Notes under the pieces: generated by a model
Told to the model about the DNA's origin: nothing
Seen by the model: the letters and a program-made list of their open reading frames with translations, nothing else
Databases searched by the model: none
Part shown: positions 1 to 7,429 of the stretch, one piece after another
How positions within the stretch are numbered: position 1 is the stretch's first letter
How the letters are laid out: every line of letters starts with the position of its first letter
Made by a program: the position numbers and the translations under genes
Assembly: GCA_001873585.1 (NCBI GenBank)
Contig: MNZL01000024.1
Span: 1-19,472 of the forward strand
Direction: 5' to 3'
Source: Rhodobacterales bacterium CG2_30_65_12
Lineage (GTDB): Bacteria; Pseudomonadota; Alphaproteobacteria; Rhodobacterales; Rhodobacteraceae
Length of the DNA stretch: 19,472 nt

Positions 1-26
1 CCCCCGGACCCCCGTGGGATATTTGT

Positions 27-53
27 GGCAAGATGAACGGAAACTTGCCTTTT
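27..53 (+). terminator. possible Rho-independent terminator of an off-window plus-strand gene
   Basis: A six-base-pair stem, GGCAAG (27-32) with CTTGCC (44-49), has an 11-nt loop and is followed at once by TTTT (50-53). On the plus strand this has the shape of a short intrinsic terminator. It would end a gene lying before the window and converging on the DctP gene. The stem is short, so this is only a candidate. Confidence 0.4.
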
Positions 54-79
54 CGCAGCTCGCACGCGCGCAAAGTGGC

Positions 80-104
80 GGGCAGGGAGGCGCGCGCCCT
101 GCCC
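80..104 (-). terminator. hairpin downstream of the TRAP operon
   Basis: GGGCAGGG (80-87) and CCCTGCCC (97-104) form a perfect 8-bp stem with a 9-nt loop, 7 nt beyond the DctP stop codon read on the minus strand. The T-tract after it is poor (GCCACTTT). It could be a weak terminator or a 3'-end stabilising hairpin for the seven-gene minus-strand cluster. Confidence 0.45.
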
Positions 105-111
105 TGTTTCA

Positions 112-1176
112 TTACATCCGTTGCGAGAACACCGGCGCTTTCACCGCCATGCCGTAGGGCTTGGCCAGCGCGAGGAAGGCATCGTAGCTTTCTTTCACGG
201 TGGCGAAATCGGCGTTGGCGGCGGCGTTTTCATCGAGCACCTCCGCCGAAGCCGTCTTGAGTGCCGCCACCACATCGTCGGGGAAGGCACGGAACTCAAC
301 GCCCTGATCCTTGAGCTGCTGCAACGCCAGGGTGTTGAAGTAGTCGAACTGCGCAAGGCTCTCGGCATGGGCGGCGTCGGCGGCGTTCTGGATGATCGCC
401 TGAAGGTGCGCGGGCAGCTCGGCCCAGGCAGTGGCGTTTACCACCACCTCAAGGCCGGCGGAGGGTTCGTGGAAGGCCGGCAGGTAACAGTAGTTTGCCA
501 CCTTCTGCAGGCCGAAAGCCTGGTCGAGCAGCGGGCCCACCCATTCAGCAGCGTCGATCGCGCCCGACTGGAAAGCGGGGAAGATCTCGGGGGCCGGCAG
601 CAAAACCGCGTTGACGCCGAGCTTGCGCATGGCCTCACCGCCAAGCCCGGCAATCCGCATGTTGATGCCCGAAAGGTCGGCCACGCTCTCGATCGGCGCC
701 TTGAACCAGCCCGCCGCCTGCACGCCGGAGTTGCCGGAATAGAACGGCACAAGGCCGCGCTGCGAATAGAGCTCGGTCCACAGTTCCTGGCCGCCGCCGT
801 GGCGCAGCCAGCCGGCCGTTTCGACCGCCGTCATGCCGAAGGGCACGGCGGAGAAGAAGTGCAGGGCGCTGTTTTTCGAGGCCGCGTAATAGGGCGTGGA
901 ATGGCCGATCTCGGCGGTGCCTTGTTCCACCGCATCCTCGACGCCGAACGGCGGCACCAGCTCGCCGCCCGAGAACACCTTGAGCGTGAGCTGGCCATCC
1001 GACATTGCCGCCACGCGGGCGGCGAAGGTGGTGGCGTTGGTGCCCACGCCTGGCGCCTGAGCCGGGAAGGAGGTGGGCATCTTCCACTCGATCTTGCCCT
1101 GCGCCAGGGCGGGGGCGGCGAGTGCGGCGGCAGGGGCGGCGAGCGCCCCGGTTCTTAGAAAGTCACGACGTTTCAT
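112..1176 (-). CDS. dctP: TRAP transporter substrate-binding protein, DctP/TakP type
   Basis: Periplasmic solute receptor of a tripartite ATP-independent periplasmic transporter, 354 residues. The N-terminus has a twin-arginine motif (RRDFLR, residues 3-8), an Ala-rich hydrophobic stretch and a likely cleavage at ALA-Q near residue 25, so export is probably by Tat. The mature part follows the DctP pattern, including the conserved Arg in NMRI (about 174) and EWVGP (about 211-215). As recalled, that pattern resembles TakP, the alpha-keto-acid receptor of Rhodobacter, but this does not fix the ligand. The ATG at 1176 has a GGAGGA Shine-Dalgarno sequence about 6 nt upstream. It lies 29 bp after dctM and is the last gene of the cluster, so it probably works with the DctQ and DctM genes just upstream. 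Confidence 0.93.
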   Translation of the reverse strand: MKRRDFLRTGALAAPAAALAAPALAQGKIEWKMPTSFPAQAPGVGTNATTFAARVAAMSDGQLTLKVFSGGELVPPFGVEDAVEQGTAEIGHSTPYYAASKNSALHFFSAVPFGMTAVETAGWLRHGGGQELWTELYSQRGLVPFYSGNSGVQAAGWFKAPIESVADLSGINMRIAGLGGEAMRKLGVNAVLLPAPEIFPAFQSGAIDAAEWVGPLLDQAFGLQKVANYCYLPAFHEPSAGLEVVVNATAWAELPAHLQAIIQNAADAAHAESLAQFDYFNTLALQQLKDQGVEFRAFPDDVVAALKTASAEVLDENAAANADFATVKESYDAFLALAKPYGMAVKAPVFSQRM

Positions 1177-1205
1177 CGGGTTTTCCTCCAGTTGTCAGGT
1201 GAACG

Positions 1206-2768
1206 TTATCGAAACAGCAGGCCGGGCAGCCAGGTGGCCAGTGGCGGAAACAGCGCAAGCACGGCGATTGCCAGTATCTGTATCATGACAAATGGCACGA
1301 TCGAGCGATAGATCTCGCCGGTGGTGATCGACGGCGGCGCGACCGAGCGGAAATAGAACAGCGCAAAGCCGAAGGGGGGCGTGAGAAACGAGGTTTGCAA
1401 GTTCATCGCGATCAGGACGGCAAACCAGACCGGGTTGATGTCGCCCATCAGTATCACCGGACCCACAATCGGGATCACGATGAAGATGATCTCGACAAAT
1501 TCGAGGATGAAACCGAGCAGGAAGATCACCAGCATCGTCATCGCCAGCATCCCGAAAGGACCGCCCGGCACCGCGTTCATCATCTCGGCCACCATGACGT
1601 CGCCGCCAAAGCCGCGAAAGACGAGACTCAGCACGCTGGCGGCGATGATGATGCCGAAGATCATGCCGGAAACCAGCAGCGTTTCGGTGATCGCCCCGAT
1701 CAGCACCCGGGCACGGACGAGCGCCACGGCGGCGGCGGCGAGGCTGGCGACGAGCAGCGCGACCAGCCCGCCCGCGAGCAGTGTGGAGCCGCTCGCCTGC
1801 AGCTGGCCGGAGGTGAAATCGACCTTGAGCCAGCCCAGCGCGGCGGCGGTGAGCAGGGCAATGGCGAGCGCTGCGGTGGCGAGCGCGAGCCGCTTCCAGC
1901 GCGGCGAGACTTGCGCGGCGGCAACGAGAATCGCGCCGCCCACGCCCACGCCGGCCGCTTCGGTCGGGGTGGCGAGGCCCATCAGGATCGAGCCCAGCAC
2001 CGAGACGATAAGCGCAAGCGTCGGCAGGATGCCGGAGAGCACTTCACCCACCCCGATCCGGGGGCCACGCGGCCTTGCGCCCGGCGCATCGTGCCCTGTG
2101 CCACGCAGCCGCCAGAGGATGTAGAGCGCGTAAAGCCCCACCAACATGAGCCCCGGCAGCATAGCCCCGGCAAACAGATCGCCCACCGTCACCGGGTTGG
2201 GCGCAAAATTGCCAGCCTTCTGCTGCGCCTGGATATAGGCGTTGGAGACCTGGTCGCCGAGCAGGATGAGCACGATCGAGGGCGGGATGATCTGGCCCAG
2301 CGTGCCGCAGGCGCAGATCAGGCCCGAGGAGGTGCGCTTGTCGATCCCGGCGGCGAGCAGCGTCGGCAGGCTGATCGTGCCGAGCATGACGATGGTCGCA
2401 CCGATGATGCCGGTGGAGGCGGCGATAAGCGCGCTCACCACGATTACCGAAATCGCGAGCCCGCTTCGGGTATCGCCGAACAGGCGATTGATGTTGGTCA
2501 GCATCCGCTCGGCCTGTTTCGACCGGTCAAGCAGCACGCCCACCAGCACAAACAGCGGCACGGCGATCAGCAGGGTGTTTTCCATCACGCCAAACACGCG
2601 TTGCGGCACGGCTTGGAAATAGGTGAGATCGAAGTGCCCGCTGAGGCTCGCGGCAAGGCCCACCAGCGTGGGGACCCCGGCGATCACCAGCATCACCGGC
2701 AGGCCAGACAGGATGCCGGCAAAGAGCCCCGCCGCCATGACGATGAGCCAGACAAGTTCAACGCTCAT
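1206..2768 (-). CDS. dctM: TRAP transporter large permease subunit DctM
   Basis: Large inner-membrane permease of the TRAP system, 520 residues, carrying out ion-coupled uptake of the substrate delivered by DctP. It is almost wholly hydrophobic. It contains family signatures such as VFVLVGVLLDRS near residue 75 and a GTLGQIIPPSIVLIL segment near residue 155. Typical DctM proteins have about 430 residues. The excess lies roughly at residues 205-345, where an Arg/Pro-rich cytoplasmic-looking loop is followed by Ala/Leu-rich segments that could be two extra helices. The ATG at 2768 overlaps the end of dctQ by 11 bp, implying translational coupling, because no good Shine-Dalgarno sequence is visible. 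Confidence 0.93.
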   Translation of the reverse strand: MSVELVWLIVMAAGLFAGILSGLPVMLVIAGVPTLVGLAASLSGHFDLTYFQAVPQRVFGVMENTLLIAVPLFVLVGVLLDRSKQAERMLTNINRLFGDTRSGLAISVIVVSALIAASTGIIGATIVMLGTISLPTLLAAGIDKRTSSGLICACGTLGQIIPPSIVLILLGDQVSNAYIQAQQKAGNFAPNPVTVGDLFAGAMLPGLMLVGLYALYILWRLRGTGHDAPGARPRGPRIGVGEVLSGILPTLALIVSVLGSILMGLATPTEAAGVGVGGAILVAAAQVSPRWKRLALATAALAIALLTAAALGWLKVDFTSGQLQASGSTLLAGGLVALLVASLAAAAVALVRARVLIGAITETLLVSGMIFGIIIAASVLSLVFRGFGGDVMVAEMMNAVPGGPFGMLAMTMLVIFLLGFILEFVEIIFIVIPIVGPVILMGDINPVWFAVLIAMNLQTSFLTPPFGFALFYFRSVAPPSITTGEIYRSIVPFVMIQILAIAVLALFPPLATWLPGLLFR

Positions 2769-3240
2769 CGCCGCGCCCGTTCACAAGGTCGATCACGGCG
2801 AGCACGATTACCAGAAGGCTCATCACGACCACCGTGGATTTGACCACAAAAAGCCCGCCAAGCCCGCCGGTTTCGCGCGAGCCTTCGAGGATTGCCCAAG
2901 AGCTGGAAACCAGCGGGAGCGCGTTCCAGAGTAACAGTCCAAACACCGGCAGGGCAAACAGGATATGCCCGGCGCGGTCGATCCTCGCGTTGCGGCGGCG
3001 TGAAAACCTGGTGCGCAGGATGTCTACCCGCACGTGCCGGTCGAGCCGGAGCGCGAGCGGGATGGTGAGCACCACCAGCGCGGAAAAGCAGTAGGTGACG
3101 AGATCCTGCAGTTCGAGAAAGCCCACGCCCATCACATAGCGCATCAGCACGATCACCAATTGGGCCGTGAACATCACCGCAAAGAGCACAATGCTGAGCC
3201 CCAGCACCATGCGGTGCAGGCGATTGGCAAGGGCCTGCAT
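2758..3240 (-). CDS. dctQ: TRAP transporter small permease subunit DctQ
   Basis: Small four-helix membrane subunit that pairs with DctM, 160 residues, the normal length. Hydrophobic segments lie near residues 13-35, 45-65, 90-110 and 132-152. The RLDRHVRVDIL stretch between helices 2 and 3 is typical of the family. An upstream in-frame TTG exists at 3243, but the ATG at 3240 fits better: GGGGAGG stands 4 nt before it. The gene begins 89 bp after the sulfur-carrier gene and overlaps dctM at its end. The substrate is unknown. Confidence 0.9.
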   Translation of the reverse strand: MQALANRLHRMVLGLSIVLFAVMFTAQLVIVLMRYVMGVGFLELQDLVTYCFSALVVLTIPLALRLDRHVRVDILRTRFSRRRNARIDRAGHILFALPVFGLLLWNALPLVSSSWAILEGSRETGGLGGLFVVKSTVVVMSLLVIVLAVIDLVNGRGDER

Positions 3241-3329
3241 CAAACCTCCCCGCTGCGGCTATCCCTTATCCGGTGATCGGCCAAGATGCGCCCCGGTTCA
3301 ACCGCTTTCGCCGCCGTGGTGCGCAAAAA

Positions 3330-3572
3330 TCAGCCCCCCTTGAGCCGCTGCAACAGGAAAACCTCGGCGCCGGGTGGAATCGCGACGTGCCGCCCGTTGA
3401 CGATCTCGCCGTCAATCGCCGCCGACACGCCCACCTCGATCACCGGCGCAAGGCCGGGGTGAGCACGGGTAAGCGCGTCGAGCATTTCACCCACGGTGGC
3501 CGCCTCGACCGCCACCGTAATCTCGCCATCGGTCAGGCGCTTGAGGCCCGACCAGAGGTGAACCTCAACCAC
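3330..3572 (-). CDS. MoaD/ThiS-family sulfur carrier protein
   Basis: An 80-residue beta-grasp protein of the MoaD/ThiS type. It has the conserved AIDGEIVNG turn, then IPPGAEVFLLQ and a C-terminal Lys-Gly-Gly. A free C-terminal Gly-Gly is the residue pair adenylated and thiocarboxylated in this family. It starts with GTG at 3572 and overlaps the Mo-subunit stop by 8 bp, so it is probably translationally coupled. MoaD supplies the dithiolene sulfur of molybdopterin. A dedicated copy inside a molybdenum hydroxylase operon suggests a role in cofactor synthesis or sulfuration for this enzyme, but that is inference. No MoaE-like partner or XdhC-like chaperone gene is present in the window. Confidence 0.8.
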   Translation of the reverse strand: MVEVHLWSGLKRLTDGEITVAVEAATVGEMLDALTRAHPGLAPVIEVGVSAAIDGEIVNGRHVAIPPGAEVFLLQRLKGG

Positions 3573-5814
3573 CCCGCACCGCCTTGATTGCGGCGAGCAC
3601 CGCCGGAGGGTTCATCGGCAGCCTGCGCAGCCGCGCCCCGGTGGCGGCCGCGATTGCGTTGGCCACCGCCGGGAGTGGCGGGGTGATTCCGGTTTCGCCC
3701 ACGCCGCGTACGCCGTAGGGGTGGCCCGGGTTTGGCACCTCGACGATCACCGTGTCGATCATCGGCAGATCGCAGGCCACCGGAATGCGGTAATCGAGAA
3801 AGCCCGCGTTTTGCAGCCGACCATCCTCGCCATAGATGTAGGCTTCATTGAGCGCCCAGCCGATGCCCTGCGCCGCACCACCCTGAAACTGGCCTTCGAC
3901 GTATGCAGGGTGGATCGCGCGGCCTGCGTCCTGCACCACGAGGTAGCGCAGGATCGTCGTGCGGCCGGTCTCGGGGTCGACCTCGACATCGACCACATGC
4001 GTGCCGAAGCTCGCGCCCACGCCCTCGGGTAAGCCCTCGTAATGGCCGGCAATCGGCCCGCCGGTCGAGCTCATCTGGCCGGCGATCTCGGCGATTTTCA
4101 TTGGCGGGAATTTTCCGGCGTTCGGCCCGGCAGGCTGCGCGGCGCCTTCAACCCAATCCACCGCCTCCGGCTCGATCCCCCATTCGGCGGCGGCGCGGCG
4201 GCACATCTCGGCGATCGCCTGTTCGGTGGCGATCACCGCCGCCTTGCCGCTGGCGAAGGTGGCGCGGCTGCCGTGGGAGGGCTCGTTGATGCCGAGCGCG
4301 CCGGTTTCGACCACGTTCACCCGCACATGCTCGTAAGGGATGCCCAGCGTTTCGGCCACCATCAGCCCGAGCGAGGCGCGGCTGCCGCCAATATCGGGCG
4401 TGCCAACCGAAACCTGCGCGGTGCCATCCTCGGCAATCGCCATCGAAACCGAGGTATCGCCATTGTGGTTGAACCAGTAGCCGGTGGCCACGCCCCGGCC
4501 CTGGTTTGGCCCGAGTGGTGCGGCGTAGTTCGCGTGCGCTTTGGCCGCCTCCAGCGTCTCGACAAGGCCGATCGACTTGTAGCGCGGCCCGTAGCTTGAC
4601 CTGTCGCCCTCGCGCACGGCGTTCTTGAGCCGCACGGCGATGGGATCGAGGCCAAGCTCGCGGGCAATCTCGTCAACCAGGCTTTCCACCGCGAAGGCGG
4701 CCATCGGCGCGCCGGGGGCACGGTAGGCGGCTGCCTTGGGACGGTTGGCCAGCACCTCGTGGCCGATATGCTCCACCGCCGGCAGCTTGTAGGCAGCGAA
4801 GGCACATTCGAGCGCCTCGTTCAGCGGCGAGCCGGGAAAGGCACCGCCCTGCATCCGAAACTCGGCACGCCCCGCTGTCATCGTGCCATCGGCCTTCATA
4901 CCGATCTTCACGTCCATCGAGGCCGAGGCGGTGGGGCCGGTCGCGCGCAGCACGTCCGAGCGGCTCATCACCAGTTTCACCGGCTTGCCCCCGGCCTTGC
5001 GGCTCAGCGCCAGGGACAGCGGCTCGATGAACACAGTCGTCTTGCCGCCGAAGCCGCCGCCGATCTCGGACGGCGTGACGCGCAATTGCGCGGTTTCCAG
5101 CCCAAGCACGGCGGCGCACATCCAGCGCACATACCATTGCCCTTGCGTGGTTACCCACATCTCGCCCTTGCCGTCTGCCCCGAGCTGGCCAACGCAGGCC
5201 TGCGGCTCGATGTAGCCCTGGTGGGTGGCCTCGGTGCGGTAGGTCTGCGCGCGCACGATATCGGCCTCGGCAAAGCCTGCGTCGAGGTCGCCATGACCAA
5301 ACTCGAAATAGCGCACCACGTTGGGCGGCATTCCATCCGGCACCGAATGGTCGGCCGCGCCGGGGCGTATCGCCGGGGCATCGGGCTTTATCGCGTCGTC
5401 CACGTCGGTGACGTGTGGCAGCGGCTCATACTCCACTTCGATCAGCTTGGCTGCGTCCTGCGCCAGCAGCGCCGAGGTCGCGGCAACGGCGGCAACGGCA
5501 TGGCCATCGTAGAGCGCCACATCGCCCGCCATGCAGTTTTCCTGCAGGTTCCAATCCTCGCCGGTCAGCCCGGTGGGAAAGTCGGCCCGCGTGACCACGG
5601 CCTTCACCCCGTCAAGCGCCAGCGCCCTGGTGGCGTCGATCCGCTTGATCCGGGCGTGGGCATGCGGGCTGCGCACCGCCGCGCCAAAGAGCATGCCGGG
5701 GGCCGCGAAATCGGCACCGTAGCGCGCGCGGCCCGTCACTTTGTCGAGCCCGTCTGGGCGCAGCACCCGGGTGCCGATGAGCTTGAAGGCGGGGTTCATC
5801 TCGTCTTTCGCCAT
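3565..5814 (-). CDS. xanthine dehydrogenase family molybdopterin-binding (large) subunit
   Basis: Catalytic subunit of a heterotrimeric molybdenum hydroxylase, 749 residues. Motifs in order are GGGFGGKT (about 252-259), AYRAPGAP (about 363-370) and, near the C-terminus, GVRGVGETG with the presumed catalytic base Glu at about 707. The AYRAPGAP motif rather than the AYRCSFR loop of true CO dehydrogenase argues against CO oxidation. The likely reaction is hydroxylation of an aromatic heterocycle or aldehyde, but the substrate cannot be read from sequence. The ATG at 5814 overlaps the stop of the 2Fe-2S gene as TGATG. A GTG one codon earlier (5817) is an alternative start. The N-terminus has no signal peptide, so the enzyme is probably cytoplasmic. 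Confidence 0.93.
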   Translation of the reverse strand: MAKDEMNPAFKLIGTRVLRPDGLDKVTGRARYGADFAAPGMLFGAAVRSPHAHARIKRIDATRALALDGVKAVVTRADFPTGLTGEDWNLQENCMAGDVALYDGHAVAAVAATSALLAQDAAKLIEVEYEPLPHVTDVDDAIKPDAPAIRPGAADHSVPDGMPPNVVRYFEFGHGDLDAGFAEADIVRAQTYRTEATHQGYIEPQACVGQLGADGKGEMWVTTQGQWYVRWMCAAVLGLETAQLRVTPSEIGGGFGGKTTVFIEPLSLALSRKAGGKPVKLVMSRSDVLRATGPTASASMDVKIGMKADGTMTAGRAEFRMQGGAFPGSPLNEALECAFAAYKLPAVEHIGHEVLANRPKAAAYRAPGAPMAAFAVESLVDEIARELGLDPIAVRLKNAVREGDRSSYGPRYKSIGLVETLEAAKAHANYAAPLGPNQGRGVATGYWFNHNGDTSVSMAIAEDGTAQVSVGTPDIGGSRASLGLMVAETLGIPYEHVRVNVVETGALGINEPSHGSRATFASGKAAVIATEQAIAEMCRRAAAEWGIEPEAVDWVEGAAQPAGPNAGKFPPMKIAEIAGQMSSTGGPIAGHYEGLPEGVGASFGTHVVDVEVDPETGRTTILRYLVVQDAGRAIHPAYVEGQFQGGAAQGIGWALNEAYIYGEDGRLQNAGFLDYRIPVACDLPMIDTVIVEVPNPGHPYGVRGVGETGITPPLPAVANAIAAATGARLRRLPMNPPAVLAAIKAVRGG

Positions 5815-6296
5815 CACGCCGCCCCCCGCATTTCGGCCGCCGCATCCATCACCGCGCGGATGATCTTGTCATATCCGGTGCAACGGCAGAGGTTGCCCGC
5901 GAGCCAGTATCGCACCTCTTCCTCGGTCGGGTCGGGGGTCTTCGCCAGCAGCGCCTTGGAGGCCACCAGAAACCCCGGTGTGCAGAAGCCGCATTGCAGC
6001 GCCGCATGTTCGATGAACTTGCGCTGGAGCGGGTGCAGCGTGCCATCGGGCCCGGCCATGCCCTCGATGGTTTCGATCTCGTGGCCCTCGGCCTCGACCC
6101 CGAGCACGAGGCAGGCGCTGACCAGCCGGCCGTCGAGCAGCACCGAACAGGCGCCGCAATCGCCGGTGCCGCAACCTTCCTTCGAGCCGATGAGGCCGAG
6201 GTGGTCGCGCAAAGCGTCGAGCAGGGTTTCGCGCGGGTCGGCGAGAAACTCGACCGAATCGCCGTTCACGGTAGCGGTGACGTGGATCTTGCTCAT
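5814..6296 (-). CDS. xanthine dehydrogenase family 2Fe-2S subunit
   Basis: Electron-transfer subunit, 160 residues, the usual size for CoxS/CutS-type proteins. The N-terminal plant-ferredoxin-like domain carries Cys42, Cys47, Cys50 and Cys62 for the first [2Fe-2S] cluster. The C-terminal helical domain carries Cys102, Cys105, Cys137 and Cys139 (CGFC and CRC) for the second. All eight ligands are present. The ATG at 6296 overlaps the stop of the FAD subunit as ATGA, and the stop overlaps the next start. There is no Tat leader, which fits a cytoplasmic complex passing electrons from the Mo centre to the FAD subunit. Confidence 0.95.
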   Translation of the reverse strand: MSKIHVTATVNGDSVEFLADPRETLLDALRDHLGLIGSKEGCGTGDCGACSVLLDGRLVSACLVLGVEAEGHEIETIEGMAGPDGTLHPLQRKFIEHAALQCGFCTPGFLVASKALLAKTPDPTEEEVRYWLAGNLCRCTGYDKIIRAVMDAAAEMRGAA

Positions 6297-7159
6297 TTGG
6301 CTCGTCCTTTCGCGCGGGCGTAGGCCAGTTCGGCCACCCGGCGAGCCAGAACGCCGGCAATGTCGGTGCGAAACTCGGCCGTGCCGCGTTTGTCGCTGAT
6401 CGGTCGCGCCGCTGACCGGGCCACCTTGACCAGGGCCTCCAGCGCGTCCGAGTCGAGTGTGGTGGAGATGATCGCCTCAGCCGCTTCCGGCACAAGCATC
6501 ACCGTTGGCGCGACCGCGCCCAGCGCCACCCGCGCTTGCGTGATCACATCGCCCTCAAGCGTCAGGTTTACCGCACAGCCAACAACGGCGATGTCCATCT
6601 CGGTGCGCGGAATGAAGCGCTGGTAGGCGTCGCCGCCGCCCGCCCCGCGTGGCGGCAGGGTAATGGCGGTGATCAGATCACCGGGGCCAAGCGCCGTTTT
6701 TCCCGGCCCGGTTGGCACCTGTTCCACTGCCATCTCGCGGCTGCCTTGCGGCCCGGTCACCGCCACCCGCGCCCCGGCAGCCACCAATGCTGGCACGCTG
6801 TCGGCGGCGGGGGAGCCGTTGCACAGATTGCCGGTGAGGGTGGCGCGGCCCTGCACCTGGGTCGAGCCCACAAGTTCCATCGCCTCAACCACGCCGGGCC
6901 AATCGCGTTTCAGCGCGGCATGTTCGCCCAGCTCCGCGCCGGACACCGCCACGCCGATCCGCCAACCGCCCTGCGGTGTGGCGGCAATATCGTGCACACC
7001 GGGGATGTGCTTGAGGTCGATCAGATCATCCGGGGTAACCGCGCCCGCGCGCAATTGCACCAGAACATCCGTGCCGCCGGCCAGAAACCGCGTTACTCCG
7101 CCCGCGCTGGCCGCGATCCGCACGGCCTCTTCAAAACTCGCCGGTGTATGATAGTGCAA
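6293..7159 (-). CDS. xanthine dehydrogenase family FAD-binding (medium) subunit
   Basis: FAD subunit of the molybdenum hydroxylase, 288 residues, as expected for CoxM/CutM proteins. It has the two FAD-binding motifs AGGTD (27-31) and TLTGNLCNGSPAAD (107-120), then a CO-dehydrogenase flavoprotein C-terminal domain. It lacks the extra iron-sulfur insert known from 4-hydroxybenzoyl-CoA reductase beta subunits. The best start is TTG at 7159, with AAGGA 8 nt upstream, giving MHYHTPASFEEA, which matches the usual start of the family. No in-frame ATG or GTG lies near. It is the first gene of the seven-gene minus-strand cluster. Confidence 0.92.
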   Translation of the reverse strand: MHYHTPASFEEAVRIAASAGGVTRFLAGGTDVLVQLRAGAVTPDDLIDLKHIPGVHDIAATPQGGWRIGVAVSGAELGEHAALKRDWPGVVEAMELVGSTQVQGRATLTGNLCNGSPAADSVPALVAAGARVAVTGPQGSREMAVEQVPTGPGKTALGPGDLITAITLPPRGAGGGDAYQRFIPRTEMDIAVVGCAVNLTLEGDVITQARVALGAVAPTVMLVPEAAEAIISTTLDSDALEALVKVARSAARPISDKRGTAEFRTDIAGVLARRVAELAYARAKGRAK

Positions 7160-7224
7160 CTCACCTGTCCTTGCTGTCGTCGTCTGTTGGAAGTCTAGGG
7201 CACCAAGGCGCGGGCCGAAAGGGG

Positions 7225-7253
7225 GGTTCGGGAATGGGCCACCGGCCCGAACC
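7225..7253. promoter_or_regulatory. inverted repeat between divergent tRNA-Gly and Mo-hydroxylase operon
   Basis: GGTTC (7225-7229) pairs with GAACC (7249-7253), and inside it GGGCC (7236-7240) pairs with GGCCC (7244-7248). An alternative fold pairs GGTTCGGG with CCCGAACC. The repeat ends 3 bp before the -35 of the tRNA promoter and lies about 65 bp upstream of the FAD-subunit start. It could be an operator or a leader hairpin for the minus-strand operon. Which of these is not settled by sequence. Confidence 0.4.
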
Positions 7254-7255
7254 GC

Positions 7256-7284
7256 TTGACCGCCTGCGGACGGTGTCCTAGATC
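7256..7284 (+). promoter_or_regulatory. sigma-70-type promoter of tRNA-Gly
   Basis: TTGACC (7256-7261) matches the -35 consensus at five of six bases. After a 17-bp spacer comes TAGATC (7279-7284), a weak -10. The predicted start near 7291 is about 5 nt before the mature tRNA 5' end. Confidence 0.55.
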
Positions 7285-7295
7285 AAGGGCGCCGA

Positions 7296-7369
7296 GCGGG
7301 TATGGTGAAATGGTATCATGAGAGCCTTCCAAGCTCCAGGTGCGGGTTCGATTCCCGCTACCCGCTCCA
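7296..7369 (+). tRNA. tRNA-Gly (anticodon TCC)
   Basis: A 74-nt cloverleaf with encoded CCA. The acceptor stem pairs GCGGGTA (7296-7302) with TACCCGC (7359-7365), followed by T and CCA. The D arm is GTGA/TCAT with loop AATGGTA. The anticodon loop is CTTCCAA with anticodon TCC at 7328-7330. The T arm is GCGGG, TTCGATT, CCCGC. The outermost anticodon-stem position is an A-C mismatch (7321 with 7337) and the other four pairs are intact, so the gene is probably functional. It runs divergently from the Mo-hydroxylase cluster. Confidence 0.96.
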
Positions 7370-7380
7370 ACATTCCAGCG

Positions 7381-7407
7381 CAAAAAGCCGGGCACGATGG
7401 CCCGGCT
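7381..7407 (-). terminator. Rho-independent terminator of the DUF1127 gene
   Basis: AGCCGGGC (7386-7393) and GCCCGGCT (7400-7407) form a perfect 8-bp stem with loop ACGATG. On the minus strand the hairpin is followed by TTTTT (complement of 7382-7386). It lies 23 bp beyond the DUF1127 stop. On the plus strand it sits 17 nt after the tRNA but has no T-tract there. Confidence 0.8.
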
Positions 7408-7429
7408 CGCAATCGCTCTCTGGCGGCGA

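Noticed and set aside
121..1158. Long plus-strand open frame opposite dctP (345 codons)
   Set aside because: It is rich in His, Gly and Arg with no family pattern. It is the antisense shadow of the DctP gene in high-GC DNA.
1395..2843. 482-codon plus-strand frame opposite dctM
   Set aside because: His/Asp/Arg-rich composition typical of antisense reading of a hydrophobic membrane protein gene. No start signal.
4759..6399. 546-codon plus-strand frame opposite the hydroxylase genes
   Set aside because: It lies across real minus-strand genes with complete motifs, and its own translation has no recognisable domain.
3565..7159. Aerobic CO dehydrogenase (coxMSL)
   Set aside because: The gene order fits, but the large subunit has AYRAPGAP where form I CO dehydrogenase has its AYRCSFR loop, so it is a general XDH-family hydroxylase.
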